Shown here: positions 6,607 to 9,878 of the stretch, in pieces
Layout of the letters: every line of letters starts with the position of its first letter
Numbering within the stretch: the first letter of the stretch is position 1
Assembly: GCA_945787305.1 (NCBI GenBank)
Contig: CALZIH010000103.1
Location: 1 to 9,878 of the forward strand
Source: an uncultured Desulfobulbaceae bacterium
GTDB lineage: Bacteria; Desulfobacterota; Desulfobulbia; Desulfobulbales; Desulfobulbaceae
Length of the DNA: 9,878 bases
Direction of reading: 5' to 3'
Translations under genes and position numbers: made by a program
The notes under the pieces: generated by a model
What the model was told of the DNA's origin: nothing
Database searches by the model: none
Seen by the model: the letters and a program-made list of their open reading frames with translations, nothing else

Positions 6607-7578
6607 ATGAAAAAAGGACTCATGTATTCCATCGTGGCTGGTGCAGCTCTAATGTTATGTGTAACTTCAGCCCAGGCAAAAACCACGTTTGTCACCATCG
6701 GCACCGGAGGCATCACTGGTGTCTACTACCCGACAGGTGGAGCCATTGCTAAAATGGTCAACAAAAAGAAGAAAGAGTACGGTATCCGCGCAACCGTAGA
6801 ATCCACCGGCGGTTCGGTATTCAATGTCAATGCGGTAATGAACGGCGATCTGGAGTTTGGTGTTGTACAATCCGACCGTCAGTTCCAGGCAATCAACGGC
6901 CTTGCCGAGTGGAAAGACAAGGGCGCACAGAAAGATCTGCGAGCGGTTTTTTCCATCCACCCGGAATCCGTTACCTTGGTTGCCGCAGTTGATGCTGGTA
7001 TTGCGGATATCAAAGACCTGAAAGGAAAGAAAGTCAATATCGGCAACCCTGGTTCCGGTCAACGTCAGAACGCCATTGACGCACTGGAAGCAGTTGGTAT
7101 CAATCCCGAAAAAGACCTGCAGGCAGAAGCTGTTAAGGCCTCTGAGGCACCTGGTCTTCTCCAGGACGGCCGCATTGACGCTTTTTTCTATACCGTTGGT
7201 CATCCTTCCGGAGCGATCAAAGAGGCAACCTCCGGAGCACGCAAGGTTCGTTTTGCCACGGTTACCGACATGGATAAACTGTTGGCCCAGTATCCGTATT
7301 ACGCAAAGTCTGCCATTCCCGTTGCCATGTATCCCGGTGCTCAAAACGACAAAGATGCAGCTACGTTTGGTGTTAAGGCTACCTTTGTAACCTCTGCCAA
7401 AGTTCCGGACGAGGTAGTTTATGCCATCACAAAGGAAGTATTTGACAATTTCGATGAGTTTAAAAAACTCCACCCAGCATATTCCACACTGACCAAAGAG
7501 TCCATGCTTGACGGACTTTCAGCCCCGATCCACCCAGGTGCGATGAAGTATTATAAAGAAGCAGGCTTGATCAAATAA
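6607..7578 (+). CDS. TAXI family TRAP transporter solute-binding protein
   Basis: Secreted periplasmic receptor of a TRAP transporter of the TAXI class, 323 residues. A Sec signal peptide spans residues 1-24 (MKKG, a hydrophobic core, then AQA before K25). The mature protein opens with FVTIGTGGITGVYYPTGGAIA, the diagnostic TAXI opening. ESTGGSVFNVNAV, the DLEFGVVQSD region and NIGNPGSGQ further mark the family. It captures a solute and hands it to the sodium-coupled permease. Characterised TAXI systems take glutamate or 2-oxoglutarate-like acids, and specificity here is inferred only. The start is set by AAAGGAGG at 6594-6601, 5 nt before the ATG. Upstream in-frame starts lie inside the promoter. 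A terminator directly after the gene should keep its transcript more abundant than that of the permease, as a receptor in excess requires. Confidence 0.93.
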   Translation: MKKGLMYSIVAGAALMLCVTSAQAKTTFVTIGTGGITGVYYPTGGAIAKMVNKKKKEYGIRATVESTGGSVFNVNAVMNGDLEFGVVQSDRQFQAINGLAEWKDKGAQKDLRAVFSIHPESVTLVAAVDAGIADIKDLKGKKVNIGNPGSGQRQNAIDALEAVGINPEKDLQAEAVKASEAPGLLQDGRIDAFFYTVGHPSGAIKEATSGARKVRFATVTDMDKLLAQYPYYAKSAIPVAMYPGAQNDKDAATFGVKATFVTSAKVPDEVVYAITKEVFDNFDEFKKLHPAYSTLTKESMLDGLSAPIHPGAMKYYKEAGLIK

Positions 7579-7593
7579 ACCATTTGATCCCTG

Positions 7594-7626
7594 AGGCGAC
7601 AGCTCATCTGGCTGTCGCCTTTTTTT
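7594..7626 (+). terminator. Intrinsic terminator between the binding-protein and permease genes
   Basis: A perfect 10-bp stem (7594-7603 with 7611-7620, arms AGGCGACAGC and GCTGTCGCCT), a 7-nt loop and a run of seven T residues (7620-7626) make a classical rho-independent terminator 15 nt after the stop codon. Because the permease gene continues on the same strand with no evident new promoter, it probably acts as a partial terminator. Confidence 0.85.
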
Positions 7627-7672
7627 GTGCCGGTTCTTTATTGCTGAAACACAGAAGAGCCGGCACAAAAAA
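7621..7672 (+). repeat. Second long intercistronic hairpin immediately after the terminator
   Basis: GTGCCGGTTCTT (7627-7638) pairs with AAGAGCCGGCAC (7655-7666), with one G-U pair and a 16-nt loop. The flanking T6 (7621-7626) and A6 (7667-7672) extend the stem to 18 pairs. The terminator's own T tract is therefore sequestered in this second stem in any transcript that reads through. It may protect the upstream message or tune readthrough. It is not followed by a T tract on either strand and so is not itself a terminator. Confidence 0.6.
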
Positions 7673-7703
7673 CAATACGCTCTCAGATCCGCCGGAGAAT
7701 TCC

Positions 7704-8732
7704 ATGAGTAAGATTCGAATCGAAAAGATTGAAGATGAAGGCCTGGAAATTGCCCGCAAACTCGCCGAGGAGGAAGAAGGCATAGGGCGAAAGCCCAAAG
7801 GATGGCAGAAATATCTGATTCCCACCATTGCCGTTTGCTGGAGCCTGTTTCAACTTTCCCTGCCTAAATGGTTCCTGCTGGACACCACCTATATCCGGGC
7901 TATTCACCTAGCCTTTGCCCTTACCCTGGTATACCTCAATTATCCTTTGTTTAAAAAACCTGTTTTCGGTTTTAAATACTTCTCCGAGCATAAAAAAATT
8001 CCGATTCTGGATATGATCGTTGCCGTCCTGGCCGCTTTTGTGGCCCTGTACCTGATCCTTTACTATGATGATATCACTACCCGCTATGGCTCGCCCAACC
8101 TGATGGACAGAGTGGTCGGTATAGGGCTGGTCGTTCTATTGCTCGAAGCTGCCCGGCGAACCATTGGCCCTGCCTTGCCGGTTATCGCCTCGTTTTTTAT
8201 CGGTTATTCTTTCCTGGGTCCGTATATGCCCGACCTGATTGCCTTCAAGGGAACATCCCTTGATCGGTTTGTCGGTCAGATGACCATGTCGACCGAAGGC
8301 ATTTACGGTATACCACTTGACGTATCAGCGACGATAGTTTTTCTCTTTGTTCTTTTTGGTGCCATGCTCGACAAGGCCGGTGCCGGCCATTATTTTATCC
8401 AGCTGGCCCTCAGCCTGCTCGGAAGATTCAAGGGGGGACCGGCCAAGGCCGCTATTATGGGTTCCGGCTTGACCGGACTGGTTTCCGGTTCAAGTATTGC
8501 CAATATTGTCACCACCGGCACCTTTACCATCCCGATGATGAAAAAGGTCGGATATCCAGCCACCAAGGCGGCAGCAACAGAAGTCGCGGCTTCCACCGAC
8601 GGACAGCTTGCGCCGCCGATCATGGGCGCAGCCGCATTTATCATTGCCGAGTATGTCAACGTCAGGCATCAAAGCTTGGCATCAAGGGCTTGCCCAAGAG
8701 TGAATTACCGCCGTTTTTCAAAACCCTTATGA
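7704..8732 (+). CDS. TRAP fused permease, N-terminal segment (DctQ-like part and start of DctM)
   Basis: This frame encodes 342 residues. About 320 of them are authentic permease and the last 22 are out-of-frame (RHQSL to the TGA at 8730-8732). The start ATG at 7704 has GGAGA 5 nt upstream. The N terminus is acidic and cytoplasmic (residues 1-33). Hydrophobic helices lie near 38-58, 64-82, 100-118, 132-150, 158-178 and 205-225. The first group is the DctQ-like small-subunit part. The DctM part then begins, with LDKAGAGHYFIQLALSL and the conserved SGSSIANIVTTGTFTIPMMK near 262-281, followed by ASTDGQLAPPIMGAAAF, the substrate and sodium region of the TAXI permease family. It should sit in the inner membrane. 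It follows the binding-protein gene by 125 nt containing two hairpins. On its own it is an incomplete transporter. Confidence 0.75.
   Translation: MSKIRIEKIEDEGLEIARKLAEEEEGIGRKPKGWQKYLIPTIAVCWSLFQLSLPKWFLLDTTYIRAIHLAFALTLVYLNYPLFKKPVFGFKYFSEHKKIPILDMIVAVLAAFVALYLILYYDDITTRYGSPNLMDRVVGIGLVVLLLEAARRTIGPALPVIASFFIGYSFLGPYMPDLIAFKGTSLDRFVGQMTMSTEGIYGIPLDVSATIVFLFVLFGAMLDKAGAGHYFIQLALSLLGRFKGGPAKAAIMGSGLTGLVSGSSIANIVTTGTFTIPMMKKVGYPATKAAATEVAASTDGQLAPPIMGAAAFIIAEYVNVRHQSLASRACPRVNYRRFSKPL
8660..8671 (+). other. Frameshift/deletion junction in the TRAP permease
   Basis: Up to about 8660-8663 the upstream frame gives family-typical AEYVNV. From about 8663 the other forward frame gives QASKLGIKGLPKSELPPF, equally typical. 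The join therefore falls within a few bases of GTCAG at 8661-8665. The two frames differ such that the lost segment must be 3n+1 nt long. A nearby short direct repeat (GGCATCAA at 8665 and 8679) is explained by the coding sequence and need not be part of the event. Confidence 0.7.
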
Positions 8733-9706
8733 GCGGAATCCACTACCTTATCCCGCTTTCCATGTTGCTTTATGAACTGATTGTCGTTCGACACTCCCCT
8801 GAGCTGGCCGCGTTCAACGCGATCATGGTTCTGGCAGTTATCATGATGATTCAAGAACCGGTTATTGCCTACCTGGAAAAGAAACCGATTGGGCCTGCTG
8901 TCAAGCAGTCATTTCTCAATATCATAGAGTCCTTGGCCTCCGGGGCACGAAATATGGTCTCCGTCGCCCTGGCCACTGCAGCTGCAGGAATCATTGTCGG
9001 AGTCGTCGCCCTGGGCCTTGGCAACCTTATCTCGGAAATAATTGATGTCCTCTCCATGGGCAATGTATTTCTGATGCTGGTTATCACCGCCATTGCCAGC
9101 CTCATAATCGGTATGGGCTTACCCACCACCGCCACCTATATCGTTATGGCCTCGTTGACTGCGCCGGCGATAGTGACCATAGGCGCGATGCAGGGGTTTA
9201 TCGTGCCGCTTATGTCAGCCCACCTTTTTTGTTTTTACTTCGGTATTCTAGCCGACGACACTCCTCCTGTGGGCCTTGCTGCCTATGCTGCGGCAGCCAT
9301 TGCCAAGTCTCCCCCCATTGCCACTGGCATTCAGGGATTCATGTACGATATCAGGACGGCAATCCTGCCCTTTATGTTTATCTTTAACAGCGACCTCATC
9401 CTCCACAATGTCTATTCCTGGAGCCAGGGGATTCTTATTTTTGTGATGACCTGTATGGGGAACTTTGCCTTTGCTGCTGCCACACAGGGCTGGTTTGTGG
9501 CGAAAAACAAAATATGGGAACTGCCCTTATTTCTTTGTGTCACCTTTATCCTGATGCGGCCCGACCAAATAGCTAGCTGGCTAGGAATGGCCCATGAGCA
9601 GCGTTATTGGACCTATTTGATCGGTCTTTCTATTTTCGGGTTGTTGTATCTGATACAGCGCCCCAGGATCAAAGAAGTTCCTCCGGCATTTACGCAAATG
9701 GCATAA
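8690..9706 (+). CDS. TRAP fused permease, C-terminal segment (DctM part)
   Basis: This frame encodes 338 residues from a TTG at 8690. That codon is not a natural start: no ribosome binding site is properly spaced, and recognisable permease sequence (QASKLGIKG) continues in frame upstream to about 8663. It holds the remaining DctM helices. Family motifs are GMGLPTTATYIVMASL (about residues 141-156) and the very characteristic ILADDTPPVGLAAYAAAAIA (about 187-206), both near the sodium and substrate sites. Hydrophobic helices continue to about residue 325, and the end is a charged tail. The stop TAA at 9704-9706 is 26 nt before the Usp gene. If the lesion is real this piece is probably not translated. 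If it is an assembly error it is the second half of one gene. Confidence 0.75.
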   Translation: MPKSELPPFFKTLMSGIHYLIPLSMLLYELIVVRHSPELAAFNAIMVLAVIMMIQEPVIAYLEKKPIGPAVKQSFLNIIESLASGARNMVSVALATAAAGIIVGVVALGLGNLISEIIDVLSMGNVFLMLVITAIASLIIGMGLPTTATYIVMASLTAPAIVTIGAMQGFIVPLMSAHLFCFYFGILADDTPPVGLAAYAAAAIAKSPPIATGIQGFMYDIRTAILPFMFIFNSDLILHNVYSWSQGILIFVMTCMGNFAFAAATQGWFVAKNKIWELPLFLCVTFILMRPDQIASWLGMAHEQRYWTYLIGLSIFGLLYLIQRPRIKEVPPAFTQMA

Positions 9707-9732
9707 CACAATATATATTGGAGATACCGCAC

Positions 9733-9878
9733 ATGAGCTCTATAAAGAAAATTATGGTGCCCCTGGCTTTTTCCCCTTTTTCCGAGGGGGTATTGGATTA
9801 TGCTGCAGAACTAGCCGGAGCACTTGATGCAGAATTACTCCTGGTTAATGTAATAAATGAACGCGACATCGAAGCCGT
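9733..9878 (+). CDS. Universal stress protein UspA family, N-terminal part (cut by window end)
   Basis: Only the first 48 codons are present. KKIMVPLAFSPFSEGVLDYAAELAGALDAELLLVNVI is the first beta-strand, helix and second strand of the Usp fold, with the usual KI(M/L)VP opening. The nucleotide-binding glycine motif would lie beyond the window, so ATP binding cannot be judged. The ATG has GGAG 9 nt upstream and follows the permease stop by 26 nt, so it should be in the transport operon. Usp proteins encoded next to TRAP permeases are known (TeaD with the ectoine transporter TeaABC) and modulate transport, so a similar role is inferred here. Confidence 0.88.
   Translation, partial: MSSIKKIMVPLAFSPFSEGVLDYAAELAGALDAELLLVNVINERDIEA

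Larger units (their letters stand above)
7704..9706 (+). pseudogene. TRAP transporter fused permease (DctQM-type), reading frame broken near 8660
   Basis: This is the whole permease locus. The two frames together cover the length expected for a fused small-plus-large TRAP permease (about 695 residues if intact) except for one gap. The frame changes near 8660, and the family sequence that normally joins AEYVNV to a short stretch read as QASKLGIKGLPKSELP is absent. About 25-35 residues, including one hydrophobic helix, are missing, and the frame relation requires a net loss of 3n+1 nt. As written, no full-length permease can be made. Both flanks are otherwise well conserved, with no further stops, so the lesion is either recent or an assembly error. 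Confidence 0.75.

Noticed and set aside
6667..7473. Long minus-strand open frame (268 codons) opposite the TAXI binding-protein gene
   Set aside because: It is fully antisense to a certain gene, has no ribosome binding site or recognisable family, and has the odd Cys/Gly-rich composition of a shadow frame.
7584..7703. Longer N terminus for the permease starting at 7584
   Set aside because: It would translate through the terminator and second hairpin, whereas the ATG at 7704 has a proper ribosome binding site and a family-like start.
8665..8686. Direct repeat GGCATCAA (8665 and 8679) as cause of the permease lesion
   Set aside because: The reading QASKLGIKG is natural family sequence, so the repeat is explained by coding. 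The lesion lies just upstream of it.

Overview
The window reads as a stretch of chromosome from an anaerobic, probably sulfate-reducing-type bacterium of the Desulfobacterota (Desulfobulbales-like). This is an inference from protein style, not a database result. The clues are a four-subunit ferredoxin-dependent 2-oxoacid oxidoreductase, a CX2CX2CX7C iron-sulfur flavoprotein, an MJ0042-type zinc ribbon fused to a HAMP sensor, and a TAXI-type TRAP transporter next to a universal stress protein. I see no tRNA, rRNA, CRISPR array, insertion sequence or phage gene.

Left part, minus strand: 1-216 holds no gene I can support. Then come an unrecognised 329-residue protein with two similar beta-rich halves (217-1206) and a membrane sensor with an N-terminal zinc ribbon and a terminal HAMP domain but no output domain (1397-2452). 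A gene-poor stretch (2453-2900) follows. It carries a good sigma70-like promoter reading toward the sensor, a hairpin, and one doubtful 80-codon frame.

Centre, minus strand: a compact operon read right to left, korD (6076-6366), korA (4944-6083), korB (4088-4930), korC (3489-4091), then an iron-sulfur flavoprotein gene (2901-3476). Neighbouring genes overlap by 8 or 4 nt or are 12-13 nt apart. Together they should make a complex that oxidises a 2-oxoacid (2-oxoglutarate is the best guess) with CoA to an acyl-CoA and reduced ferredoxin. The flavoprotein is a plausible further electron carrier.

Right part, plus strand: divergently from kor runs a TAXI-TRAP transport operon made of a secreted solute-binding protein (6607-7578), a fused DctQM-type permease (7704-9706) and the start of a UspA-family protein (9733 to the window end). 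A sigma70-like promoter whose -35 box overlaps an inverted repeat sits in the divergent region. A strong intrinsic terminator followed by a second long hairpin separates the binding protein from the permease.

The most striking anomaly is in the permease. The reading frame shifts near 8660, and about one transmembrane helix of the usual family sequence is missing there. Either the transporter is a recent pseudogene or the assembly has lost 3n+1 nt at this point. The head-to-head placement of kor and the TAXI transporter suggests, without proving, that the imported compound is a C5 acid such as 2-oxoglutarate or glutamate that feeds the oxidoreductase.
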